A DNA stretch of 64,000 bases from MFD01275-c22 sp963705885. Its GTDB lineage: Bacteria > Actinomycetota > Actinomycetes > JACCUZ01. Position 1 is the stretch's first letter. Each line of letters opens with the position of its first letter. Both the position numbers and the translations under genes were made by a program. The notes under the pieces are model-generated. The model worked only from the letters and a program-made list of their open reading frames with translations, had not been told where the DNA came from and did not search any database. This document shows positions 7,448 through 15,406 of this stretch, piece by piece. The DNA lies in the NCBI GenBank assembly GCA_963705885.1, contig OY970120.1:2542001-2606000 (forward strand), in the 5' to 3' direction.

Positions 7448-10168
7448 TGGAGACCGCCGAGATCAAGCGTCGGTGGTTGGACTACTTCGGTCGGCAGGGG
7501 CACACGGTGGTCCCGAGCGCGTCGCTGCTGCTCGACGACCCCAACCTGCTGTTCGTCAATGCCGGCATGGTGCCGTTCAAGCCCTACCTGCTCGGCCAGC
7601 AGACCCCGCCCTGGAAGCGCGCCACCAGCGTCCAGAAGGTGGTGCGAACCCTCGACATCGAGGAGGTCGGCAGGACCAGCCGGCACGGGTCGTTCTTCCA
7701 GATGAACGGCAACTTCTCCTTCGGCGACTACTTCAAGCAGGGCGCCGCCGAGTTCGCCTGGGAGCTCGTCACGACACCGCAGACGCAGGGCGGCTACGGC
7801 CTCGACGAGTCCAAGCTCTGGGTGACGGTCTTCCACGACGACGACGAGGCCGCCGACATCTGGCGCCGCGTCATCGGCATTCCCGACGACCGCATCGTGC
7901 GGCGCGGGGTCGCCGACAACTACTGGCACATGGGCGTGGCCGGCCCCGGCGGACCGTGCAGCGAGATCTACGTCGACCGCGGGCCGGACTACGGCCCCGA
8001 GGGTGGACCTGCGGTCGACGAGGACCGCTTCATGGAGATCTGGAACCTCGTCTTCATGCAGTACGAGCTCAGCGCCGTCCGGAGCAAGGAGGACTTCGAC
8101 GTCCGGGGCGAGCTGCCGAGCCGCAACATCGACACCGGGATGGGCCTGGAGCGCATCGCCTCGATCCTGCAGGGCGTCGACAACCTCTACGAGATCGACG
8201 AGGTGTTCCCCGTCCTCGACCGGGCCGCGTCGCTCAGCGGGACGACGTACGGCGACTCGGCGCAGGACGACGTACGCCTGCGGGTCGTCGCCGACCACGT
8301 CCGCACCGGCCTGATGCTCATCGGCGACGGGGTCACGCCGTCCAACGAGGGACGCGGCTACGTCCTGCGGCGCATCCTGCGGCGGGCGGTGCGCTCGATG
8401 CGCCTGCTGGGCTACGACGGGGAGGCGCTGCCGGAGCTGCTGCCGGTGTCGCGCGACGCGATGAGCCCGAGCTACCCCGAGGTCGCCGCGCAGTTCGAGC
8501 GGATCTCCGCGGTGGCCTACGCCGAGGAGGAGGCGTTCCGCCGCACCCTGGCCGCCGGCACGACCATCCTGGACACCGCGGTGCGCGACGTGAAGCACGC
8601 GAAGGTGCAGGCCGAGACCGTCGGCACGGTCGCCGGTGGGCCGTCACCACAGATCTCGGGCGAGCGCGCGTTCCAGCTCCACGACACCTACGGGTTCCCG
8701 ATCGACCTGACCCTCGAGATGGCCGCCGAGCAGGGGGTGCGGGTCGACGAGGAGGGGTTCCGGCAGCTGATGCGCCGAGCAGCGCGAGCGGGGCAAGGCC
8801 GACGCGCAGGCCCGCAAGAGCGGGCACGCCGACCTGTCGTCGTACCGCTCGCTGGTGGACCGGGGCGGGGCGACCGCCTTCACCGGCTACGACGAGGTCG
8901 TCACCGAGGGCACCGTCGTCGGGCTGCTGGTCGACGGGGTGCCGTCCGCCGCGGCCATGGAGGGCGACGAGGTCGAGCTGGTCCTCGACCGCACGCCGTT
9001 CTACGCCGAGGGCGGCGGGCAGCTGGCCGACCACGGCACGGTGCTGCTCTCCGGCGGGGCGGTGGTCGCCGTGCACGACGTGCAGTCGCCGCTCGCCGGG
9101 CTGATCGTGCACCGGGGCCGCGTCGTGAGCGGCGAGGTCACCGGGGGCGAGAGCGTGGTCGGTGAGGTCGACGTCGAGCGGCGCCGGGCGATCAGTCGCG
9201 CCCACACGGCCACCCACATCGTGCACAAGGCGTTCCGGGAGGCGCTGGGGGAGACCGCCACGCAGGCGGGCTCCGAGAACGCGCCGGGTCGCTTCCGCTT
9301 CGACTTCGCCTCGCCGGGCGCCGTCCCCGCCTCGGTGCTGCGCGACGTCGAGCAGGAGGTCAACGAGGTCCTCGCCGCCGACCTCGACGTCCGCGCCGAC
9401 GTGATGAGCCAGGATCAGGCGCGGGACATGGGCGCCATGGCGTTGTTCGGGGAGAAGTACGGCGACGAGGTCCGGGTCGTCTCGGTCGGCGACTGGGCGA
9501 GCGAGCTCTGCGGCGGCACCCACGCGCTGCGGTCGGGCCAGCTCGGCCTGGTCAAGATCCTCGGCGAGGCCTCCATCGGCGCGGGCGTGCGCCGGGTGGA
9601 GGCGCTCGTGGGTGTCGACGCCTACCAGTTCCTCGCCCGCGAGCACGCCCTGGTGGCCCAGCTGACCGAGTCGCTCAAGGTGCGGCCCGAGGAGCTCCCC
9701 GACCGCATCGCGGCGCTGACCTCACGGCTGCGCGAGGTCGAGAAGGACCTGGCGGCGGTGCGGTCGAGCCAGGTGCTCGCGGCGGCCGGGCAGCTCGCGG
9801 CCTCACCGACCGACGTGTTCGGGGTCGGCGTCGTGACCCACCGGGCGCCGGACGGCACGTCGGCCGACGACCTGCGCCGCCTGGTGCTCGACATCCGCGG
9901 CCGGATCCCGGCCGAGCGCCCCGCGGCCGTCGCCGGGCTCGCCGTCACGAACGGGCGGCCGGCCGTGGTCGTGGCCGTGAACGAGAAGGGCCGCGAGTGG
10001 GGCATCAAGGCCGGCGACCTCGTGAAGGTGGCCGCCACGACGCTCGGCGGGGGAGGCGGCGGCAAGGACGACGTCGCCCAGGGCGGCGGCAGCGACCCGA
10101 GCCGGGCCGACGAGGCGCTGCAGCAGGTCGAGCACACCGTCGGCCAGCGCGTCACCGGCAGCTCCTGA
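7447..10168 (+). CDS. alaS: Alanine--tRNA ligase, interrupted by an apparent single-base frameshift
   Basis: Class II synthetase for alanine with all domains present but in two frames. The first part (from ATG 7447) carries the catalytic core, including HGSFFQMNGNFSFGDYF and GGPCSEIYVDRG, up to VDEEGFRQLM. After base 8772 the frame changes: the segment continues as EQRERGKADAQARKSGHADL from base 8777 and runs intact to 10168. It includes the editing-domain zinc ligands (HTATH at about 9203 and CGGTH at about 9509) and the DHHA1 region. One extra base within GCGCC at 8772-8776 explains the break; removing it would give about 906 residues, a normal length. Read as given, translation would stop at 9165 and lose the editing site. 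The gene is normally essential, so an assembly error is likely. Confidence 0.92.
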
Positions 10169-10199
10169 GGGCCCGGCCGATGCCGTCCCGCCGGCCCCG

Positions 10200-10222
10200 C
10201 AACCACTCGCGCATGATCACCG
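10200..10222 (+). repeat. 23-bp direct repeat, copy 1
   Basis: CAACCACTCGCGCATGATCA followed by CCG. It differs by one base (C to T) from the copy at 10272-10294, 72 bases further on. Both lie in the 154-base gap between alaS and ruvX, are in the same orientation, and contain the palindrome TGATCA. There is no coding sequence around them. Purpose unknown. Confidence 0.65.
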
Positions 10223-10271
10223 CGGAGGGTCGGGTGGGTTCCTGCAGGTCAGCGCGTCGGGGCGGGCCTCA

Positions 10272-10294
10272 CAACCACTTGCGCATGATCACCG
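10272..10294 (+). repeat. 23-bp direct repeat, copy 2
   Basis: CAACCACTTGCGCATGATCA followed by CCG, matching copy 1 at 22 of 23 positions. A G-rich run follows up to the ruvX start at 10323 (GGGGGGG, then several short G blocks). The repeat could bind a regulator of the ruvX-mltG-aroE transcript or be a dispersed genomic repeat; the window cannot distinguish these. Confidence 0.65.
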
Positions 10295-10322
10295 GGGGGG
10301 AGTGGGCGGGGGGTGGGGGGCG

Positions 10323-10817
10323 GTGAGGGCGGGTGTGCGGGTCGGCGTGGACGTGGGCTCGGTGCGGGTCGGGGTCGCGACGTGCGACCCGGCCGGCCTG
10401 CTCGCCACGCCGGTCGAGACCCTGCGCCGCGGGCGCGGCGATCTGCACGCTCTGTCACGGATCGTCACCGAACGTGAGGCGATCGAGGTCGTCGTGGGGC
10501 TCCCGACGACGCTCGCCGGCCGGCACGGGCCCGCCGCTGAGGCGGCGGAGCAGTTCGCCCGCGCCGTCGCCGGCGTCGTGACCGTGCCGGTTCGACTCGT
10601 GGACGAGCGGTTGTCTACCGTAGGTGCGCAGCGTGACCTGCGCTCGAGCGGGGTAGACACCCGCCGGGGTCGTCGCGTGGTCGACCAGGCTGCCGCTGTC
10701 ATCATCCTCCAGGCGGCCCTGGACACCGAGCGGCAGACCGGGACGGCACCAGGACAGGTCGTGGAGCGCGCGAGCGGGGCGCCGGGCCCGACACACGACG
10801 CGAAAGGCGAACGATGA
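10323..10817 (+). CDS. ruvX: Putative pre-16S rRNA nuclease / Holliday junction resolvase-like YqgF
   Basis: RNase H-fold nuclease of 164 residues, expected in 16S rRNA 5' end maturation. The first catalytic Asp lies in VRVGVDVGSVRVGVA, and the conserved LVDERLST (about 100) and the RRGRRVVDQAAAVIIL region (with the last acidic residue) follow. The GTG at 10323 places the first strand right at the N-terminus as in homologues. The last codons overlap the mltG ATG (ATGA). The alaS-ruvX-mltG-aroE order is widely conserved in Actinomycetota. Confidence 0.92.
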   Translation: MRAGVRVGVDVGSVRVGVATCDPAGLLATPVETLRRGRGDLHALSRIVTEREAIEVVVGLPTTLAGRHGPAAEAAEQFARAVAGVVTVPVRLVDERLSTVGAQRDLRSSGVDTRRGRRVVDQAAAVIILQAALDTERQTGTAPGQVVERASGAPGPTHDAKGER

Positions 10818-11926
10818 CGGACTTGTCGGTCTGGTCCGACGAGGGGGTCCAGCCCCCGCGCCGGCGCAACCGGCGCAAGAAGAAGCAGCGCAGGGGTGGC
10901 GCCGCGGTCGTCGTCGCGCTGCTGCTGGTGGTCGCCGTCGTCGGGGGAGGCGCGGCGCTGGTCTTCGGCATCGGCAGCCGGGTCAAGGACGCGTTCAGCA
11001 CCACGGCGGCCCCCGACTACGCCGGGCCCGGCCGGGGTGAGGTCGTCATCGAGGTCACCCCGGGCCAGACCGTGTCACAGGTCGGCGTCACCCTCGAGAA
11101 GCAGGACGTCATCAAGAGCACGCAGGCCTTCTTCGAGGTCGCGAACGCCAACCCCGAGTCGTCCTCGCTGCAGCCGGGCTTCTACGCGCTCCAGCTGAAG
11201 ATGCCCGCCGCCGACGCGCTGGACCGCCTGCTCGACCCGGCGTCGCGGGTCCAGGCCAAGGTGACCCTGCCCGAGGGGCTCCGCCTGGACGAGACGCTGG
11301 AGCGGCTGGCGGGCGGCACCGAGTTGCCGCTCAAGGAGTTCAAGGCCGCGCTGAAGAAGGCCGAGAAGCTGGGCCTCCCGGCCTACGCCGCGGGGAACCC
11401 GGAGGGCTTCCTCTACCCCGCGACCTACGACGTGCCGCCCAGCGCCGACGCCGCGGCCGTGCTCGGCCAGCTCTTCGACGCCTACGCCGTCGCGGCCGAG
11501 GAGGCGGGTGTCGAGCGCACGAAGCGCGACCCCGAGGAGATCGTCGTCATCGCGAGCCTCGTCGAGGCGGAGGCCCGGCTGGACGCGGACTTCGGCAAGG
11601 TCGCCCGCGTCGTCTACAACCGGCTCGAGGCCGGGATGCCGCTGCAGTTCGACTCGACCGTGAACTACGCGCTCAACGCCGACAAGGAGATCGTCACCTA
11701 CGAGGACCTCGGCGAGGACTCGCCGTACAACACGTACCAGAACACCGGCCTCCCGCCGGCACCTATCAACTCGCCGGGCCTCAAGGCGATGACGGCCGCC
11801 GTCAACCCGCCCGACGGGGACTGGCTCTACTTCGTGACGACCGACCCCGAGGCCGGCACGACGAAGTTCACCGCGAGCTACCAGGAGTTCCTCCGGTTCA
11901 AGGCCGAGCTCAAGTCCAACCAGTGA
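10814..11926 (+). CDS. mltG: Endolytic murein transglycosylase
   Basis: Membrane-anchored lytic transglycosylase of 370 residues that cleaves nascent peptidoglycan and helps end glycan chains. A basic, Arg/Lys-rich cytoplasmic N-terminus (about 12-33) precedes one transmembrane helix (about 36-58). The extracytoplasmic YceG domain holds the catalytic Glu in IVVIASLVEAEAR (about 252) and the family block VVYNRLEAGMPLQFDST. The C-terminal YFVTTDPEAGTTKFTASYQEF is also typical. It is coupled to ruvX upstream and aroE downstream by 4-base overlaps. Confidence 0.95.
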   Translation: MTDLSVWSDEGVQPPRRRNRRKKKQRRGGAAVVVALLLVVAVVGGGAALVFGIGSRVKDAFSTTAAPDYAGPGRGEVVIEVTPGQTVSQVGVTLEKQDVIKSTQAFFEVANANPESSSLQPGFYALQLKMPAADALDRLLDPASRVQAKVTLPEGLRLDETLERLAGGTELPLKEFKAALKKAEKLGLPAYAAGNPEGFLYPATYDVPPSADAAAVLGQLFDAYAVAAEEAGVERTKRDPEEIVVIASLVEAEARLDADFGKVARVVYNRLEAGMPLQFDSTVNYALNADKEIVTYEDLGEDSPYNTYQNTGLPPAPINSPGLKAMTAAVNPPDGDWLYFVTTDPEAGTTKFTASYQEFLRFKAELKSNQ

Positions 11927-12759
11927 GCGTGGCCGGCGCGCGCCGGGCGGCGGTCCTGGGCTCGCCGGTCGCCCACTCGCTGTCGCCGGTCATGCACCGG
12001 GCCGCCTACGAGGCGCTCGGGCTGACCGGCTGGACCTATGACGCCCACGACGTGACCGAGGACGCCCTGGCCGGGTTCCTCGACGGGCTCGACGCGCAGT
12101 GGGCCGGCCTGTCGCTCACGATGCCGCTCAAGGCCGTCGTCCTGCCGCTGCTCGACGGCACGTCGCCGGTCGTGGAGTCGGTCGGCGCCGCCAACACCGT
12201 GCTGCTGCGCGACGGCCGCCGGCTCGGCGAGAACACCGACGTCCCGGGCATGGTCGGCGCCCTCGCCGAGGCGGGTGTGGCCCGGGTGGAGCACGTGGCG
12301 GTCCTGGGTGGCGGGGCCACGGCGCGCTCTGCGCTCGCCGCCGCCGCCTCGCTGACGACCTCCGCGACGGTCTACTCCCGCAGCGCCGCGCGCGCCCCGG
12401 CCCTCGAGGCAACCGCAGGCGCCGTCGGGCTCACCGTGGACGTACGGCCGTGGGCCGCGGCGGCGGAGGCGTTCTCCGCCCCCCTGGTGGTGAACACGAG
12501 CCCGGCGGGCGCCGCCGACGGCTGGGTCCGCGTGGTGCCGCGCGCGGTGGGGACGCTGTTCGAGGTGCTCTACGAGCCCTGGCCGTCGCCGCTCGCGGCC
12601 GCCTGGTCGGCCAGGGGCGGCGCGGTCGTCGACGGTCTCGCCCTGCTCGCCCACCAGGCGCTGCTCCAGGTCGGGCTCATGACCGGCGCCGAGGTGGGGG
12701 TTCCCGGTCTCGTGACCCGGCTGCGCGCCGCGGGGGAGCGGGCCCTGCGCGACGCGTGA
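11923..12759 (+). CDS. aroE: Shikimate dehydrogenase (NADP+)
   Basis: Reduces 3-dehydroshikimate to shikimate in aromatic amino-acid biosynthesis; 278 residues. The substrate site is seen in SPVAHSLSPVMHRAA, the catalytic Lys in SLTMPLKAV (about 69), GAANTV (about 88) and the Asp of ENTDVPGMVGAL. The nucleotide loop is VLGGGATARSAL (about 127). The GTG start overlaps the mltG stop. The other shikimate genes (aroC, aroK, aroB, aroQ) lie about 16.6 kb downstream, past the pilus island, which looks inserted between two parts of an otherwise adjacent aromatic cluster. Confidence 0.95.
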   Translation: MSVAGARRAAVLGSPVAHSLSPVMHRAAYEALGLTGWTYDAHDVTEDALAGFLDGLDAQWAGLSLTMPLKAVVLPLLDGTSPVVESVGAANTVLLRDGRRLGENTDVPGMVGALAEAGVARVEHVAVLGGGATARSALAAAASLTTSATVYSRSAARAPALEATAGAVGLTVDVRPWAAAAEAFSAPLVVNTSPAGAADGWVRVVPRAVGTLFEVLYEPWPSPLAAAWSARGGAVVDGLALLAHQALLQVGLMTGAEVGVPGLVTRLRAAGERALRDA

Positions 12760-12766
12760 CCCCGGC

Positions 12767-12794
12767 TCAAGGACGTCCCCCGATCCGCCGATGG
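12767..12794 (+). promoter_or_regulatory. WhiG/FliA-like promoter of the Roadblock-GTPase operon
   Basis: TCAA (12767-12770, inside GGCTCAAGG) and GCCGATGG (12787-12794) are separated by 16 bases. This resembles the sigma-28 family consensus (TCAA or TAAA, then GCCGATAA). Four more units of the pilus island have the same element with the same spacing. The ATG of the first gene lies 35 bases downstream with a GGTAGGGG ribosome site. Confidence 0.72.
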
Positions 12795-12829
12795 GCTCGG
12801 TGAGGACGAGCACTCACGAGGTAGGGGCG

Positions 12830-13342
12830 ATGAGCGAAGCGTACGGAGACACCCGCGCGAGCCGGTCGAGCAGGCTGGACCGGATCCTGGCCGAGCTCGT
12901 GGGGCAGGTGCCCGAGATCGAGGCGGCGTCCGTGGTCTCCTTCGACGGGCTGGCCATGGCGTCGGCGCTCCCGGCCGAGATGGACGAGGACCGGGTCGCC
13001 GCCATGAGCGCCGCCCTGCTCTCGCTCGGCGAGCGCGCCGCCGAGGGGCTGGGCCGCGGTGCTCTCTCCCAGGTCTACGTCGAGGGCGAGGAGGGCACGG
13101 TGTTCCTCATCTCCGCGGACGACGAGGCCGTGCTGGTCGCCGTCGCCGCCAAGGGCGCGAAGGTCGGCCTGATGCTCTTCGAGGTGCGGCGCGCCGCGGC
13201 GGCTGTGGCCGAGGCACTGCGCGTCGAGATCGCCTACGACGCGCCCACCGTCGAGGTCGCGCCGCCTGCCCCCAGCGCGCCGCTGCAGGTCGTCGGTCGC
13301 CCCATGCCCGACGAGCACACCGACACCCCCGCCTGGAGCTGA
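12830..13342 (+). CDS. Roadblock/LC7 domain protein (MglB-like)
   Basis: 170 residues with a Roadblock/LC7 fold (about 14-130): RLDRILAELVGQVPEIEAAS, then VVSFDGLAMASAL and LFEVRRAAAAVAEALR. A Pro-rich tail follows. Proteins of this fold act as GTPase-activating or scaffold partners of small Ras-like GTPases, as MglB does for MglA in Myxococcus or in Streptomyces conservons. A GTPase gene lies two genes downstream in the same operon. I chose the ATG at 12830 because GGTAGGGG precedes it; an in-frame ATG at 12791 lies inside the predicted -10 element. It shares its promoter type with the pilus genes, so it probably acts with them. Confidence 0.9.
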   Translation: MSEAYGDTRASRSSRLDRILAELVGQVPEIEAASVVSFDGLAMASALPAEMDEDRVAAMSAALLSLGERAAEGLGRGALSQVYVEGEEGTVFLISADDEAVLVAVAAKGAKVGLMLFEVRRAAAAVAEALRVEIAYDAPTVEVAPPAPSAPLQVVGRPMPDEHTDTPAWS

Positions 13343-13343
13343 G

Positions 13344-14552
13344 ATGAAGCTCGAGGGCACGCTCGACGCTTTCAGCCTGCCGGACATGTTCCAGCTGCTG
13401 AGCTTCACCAAGAAGACGGGCGGACTGCACCTGGCCGGCGATGACGCCGACGGGGTGGTGTTCTTCGCCGGCGGTCGCGTCACCGGCGCGTCCGCGGACG
13501 GCTCGCGCCAGCCCCTGGCCCGCCGGCTCGTCGGCGGCGGCGTCGTCGAGGACGACGCCCTCGCCGCGGCCGTCGAGGCGGCCACCGGCGGGGAGGGACT
13601 CGGAGTGGTGCGGGCCCTCCTCGAGAGCGAGGCCGTCGACGCCGACCTGCTGCGCCAGGCCGCCACCGACCAGGCCGTGGACGCCATCTTCGACCTGCTG
13701 CGCTGGCGGCGCGGCGACTTCGCGTTCGTCGTGGAGGAGAGCAACCCCGACGACGTCGGCATCGCACTGACCATCGAGTCGGTGCTGGCCGACGCCGAGA
13801 CCCGCACCGCCACCTGGGAGACCGTCTCCCAGGTCGTCCCGTCGTCCCAAGCCGTGCTGGCCATGCCCGTCGTGCTCCCGTCCGACCCGGCCGTGAGCCG
13901 GGAGGAGTGGTCGCTGCTGGCCCTGGTCGACGGGCGGCGCAGCGTCGAGGACCTCGTCGACCTGACCGGCAGCGGTCAGTACGCCGTCGTGTCCACCCTC
14001 GCCGCTCTCGTCAAGCGCGGGCTGCTCGAGGTCCAGGGCGACCCGGCGCCCGGGGACGGCGAGCCCGACCACGTCTCGGTCGTCGTCCGGCGGCAGCAGC
14101 TGCTGGCGCCGCTCGAGAACCGTCCGTACACCCCGGTGGCCACCGTCGCGACCGAGGAGACGTCCGGCGTTGCCTCCGACCGGCTCGACGCCGGCCAGCC
14201 GGCACCGCAGGCCGACCCGGCGGACGAGGTCTCCGAGGACCGCGAGCCCGTCACGGCATCGGCCGGTCAGGACGGGCCGACCGCGATGCTCGGAGGCGCG
14301 CACGTCCCGCAGGACGTCGTCCCCCCGCGGCCCGAGCCGTTCCTGCCCAAGCGGCAGGCGGACTTCGACGAGACCGGGTCGCCCTCCGTGCGCCCGGTGC
14401 AGGTCCAGGCCGGTCCCTCGGCCACCGTCGGCGAGGTCATCGGCGCCACCGTCACCGCTCCGGACCCCGACGCCACGTCGGTCATCGAGCGCGACCCGAA
14501 CGTCAACCGCAGCCTCATGCTGCGCCTCATCGCCGGCGTCAGGGGGCTCTAG
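13344..14552 (+). CDS. DUF4388 (PATAN-like) domain protein
   Basis: 402 residues. The N-terminal 110 form a DUF4388 domain (MKLEGTLDAFSLPDMFQLLS, then TGGLHLAG and GVVFFAGGRVTGA), followed by DQAVDAIFDLLRWRRGDFAF typical of the family. A winged-helix-like segment at about 190-235 (EEWSLLALVDGRRSVEDLV) follows. The last 150 residues are polar, Pro-rich and probably disordered, ending in a helix (NRSLMLRLIAGV). DUF4388 is related to PATAN domains, which in cyanobacteria regulate type IV pilus motility through the PilB motor. It starts two bases after the Roadblock stop and is followed directly by the GTPase gene. An adaptor between the GTPase switch and the pilus motor is my inference. Confidence 0.87.
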   Translation: MKLEGTLDAFSLPDMFQLLSFTKKTGGLHLAGDDADGVVFFAGGRVTGASADGSRQPLARRLVGGGVVEDDALAAAVEAATGGEGLGVVRALLESEAVDADLLRQAATDQAVDAIFDLLRWRRGDFAFVVEESNPDDVGIALTIESVLADAETRTATWETVSQVVPSSQAVLAMPVVLPSDPAVSREEWSLLALVDGRRSVEDLVDLTGSGQYAVVSTLAALVKRGLLEVQGDPAPGDGEPDHVSVVVRRQQLLAPLENRPYTPVATVATEETSGVASDRLDAGQPAPQADPADEVSEDREPVTASAGQDGPTAMLGGAHVPQDVVPPRPEPFLPKRQADFDETGSPSVRPVQVQAGPSATVGEVIGATVTAPDPDATSVIERDPNVNRSLMLRLIAGVRGL

Positions 14553-15128
14553 ATGGCCACGCCACGCACGCGCCGCAGGGGAGGCCAGGCGGTCAAGGTA
14601 GTCGTGACCGGCCCCTTCGCCGCGGGCAAGACGACCCTGATCCGGACCATCAGCGAGATCACCGTGCTGTCCACCGAGCGCGGCGTCAGCGACTCGACGC
14701 GCAAGCGCAAGGCCGAGACGACCGTCGCGATGGACTTCGGGCGCATCACCATCGACCGCGACCTCGTCCTCTACCTGTTCGGCACCCCTGGCCAGGACCG
14801 CTTCGACTTCATGTGGGAGATCCTCGGCGAGGGGATGATCGGCTACCTGCTGCTCGTCGACGCCTCGCAGGAGGGGTCGGTGGACGAGGCGGCCGGCATC
14901 CTCGAGGCGTTCCGGCGGATGGCCCGCGTGCCCTACGTCGTGGCGATCAACCGCGGCCGGGCCGACGACCACGCCATGGTCGAGGCCGTCCGGCAGCGGC
15001 TGGAGATCCCCTCCGACGTCGCCATCCTCCCGTGCGACGCGACGGACAAGGAGTCGGTGAAGAACGTGCTGCTGGCCCTGCTCTACGCGGTGCTCGACGA
15101 GGTCGAGGCCGAGGCCGTCCGGGCCTAG
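14553..15128 (+). CDS. Small Ras-like GTPase (MglA / conservon CvnD type)
   Basis: 191 residues. P-loop GPFAAGKTT (about 21-29), switch region with a conserved Thr (KAETTVAMDFGRI), G3 GTPGQDRFDFMW (about 76), and a degenerate G4 (VAINRGRADD instead of NKxD). G5-like LPCDATDKESV follows. This is the pattern of actinobacterial conservon GTPases rather than of translation GTPases. It follows the DUF4388 gene with no gap. With the Roadblock protein it forms a likely switch/regulator pair; in Myxococcus such a pair sets the pole at which type IV pili work. GTP specificity is uncertain given the altered G4. Confidence 0.88.
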   Translation: MATPRTRRRGGQAVKVVVTGPFAAGKTTLIRTISEITVLSTERGVSDSTRKRKAETTVAMDFGRITIDRDLVLYLFGTPGQDRFDFMWEILGEGMIGYLLLVDASQEGSVDEAAGILEAFRRMARVPYVVAINRGRADDHAMVEAVRQRLEIPSDVAILPCDATDKESVKNVLLALLYAVLDEVEAEAVRA

Positions 15129-15145
15129 TTCATGGTGGGCCCGGC

Positions 15146-15334
15146 ATGACCACGCGCGCGTCGACCGGACGCGGGCTCTACGCCCTCACCGGCCGCGCCG
15201 GCCGCCGGCGCAAGCCCGACCCGCCGGTCGTCGTGACGCTGGTCCTGACCTCGGGGGAGCAGCTCGTCGTGCCGGCGGAGTCACCTATCGCCCGGGCGAT
15301 GGGCCAGGTGTCGCGGCTGCTGGCCCACCGTTGA
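15146..15334 (+). CDS. Small hypothetical protein at the end of the GTPase operon
   Basis: 62 residues, Arg-rich at the start (RGLYALTGRAGRRRKPD), then a possible beta hairpin (VVVTLVLTSGEQLVVPAE) and a short helix (PIARAMGQVSRLLAHR). The ATG at 15146 lies 17 bases after the GTPase stop, with GGTGGG about 10 bases before it. No family recognised. It might interact with the GTPase or DUF4388 protein, but linkage is the only support. It could also be a chance frame; the codon bias resembles a real gene. Confidence 0.5.
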   Translation: MTTRASTGRGLYALTGRAGRRRKPDPPVVVTLVLTSGEQLVVPAESPIARAMGQVSRLLAHR

Positions 15335-15345
15335 GCGGACCGCCC

Positions 15346-15371
15346 TTCAGGTCGCGACCACGTCATCCGAT
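15346..15371 (+). promoter_or_regulatory. Weak WhiG/FliA-like promoter candidate before pilB
   Basis: TTCA (15346-15349) and TCCGAT (15366-15371) have the 16-base spacing of the other pilus-island elements, but the upstream half is poor. It lies 35 bases before the pilB GTG, in a 72-base gap after the GTPase operon. PilB could instead be read through from the operon upstream. Confidence 0.35.
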
Positions 15372-15406
15372 GGTCACTCAGGACACCGGCTAGGGAGGGA
15401 CACGGA

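Noticed and set aside
10294..10322. G-quadruplex-like tract before ruvX
   Set aside because: Several G blocks occur, but such runs are common in this base composition, and there is no second line of evidence for function.
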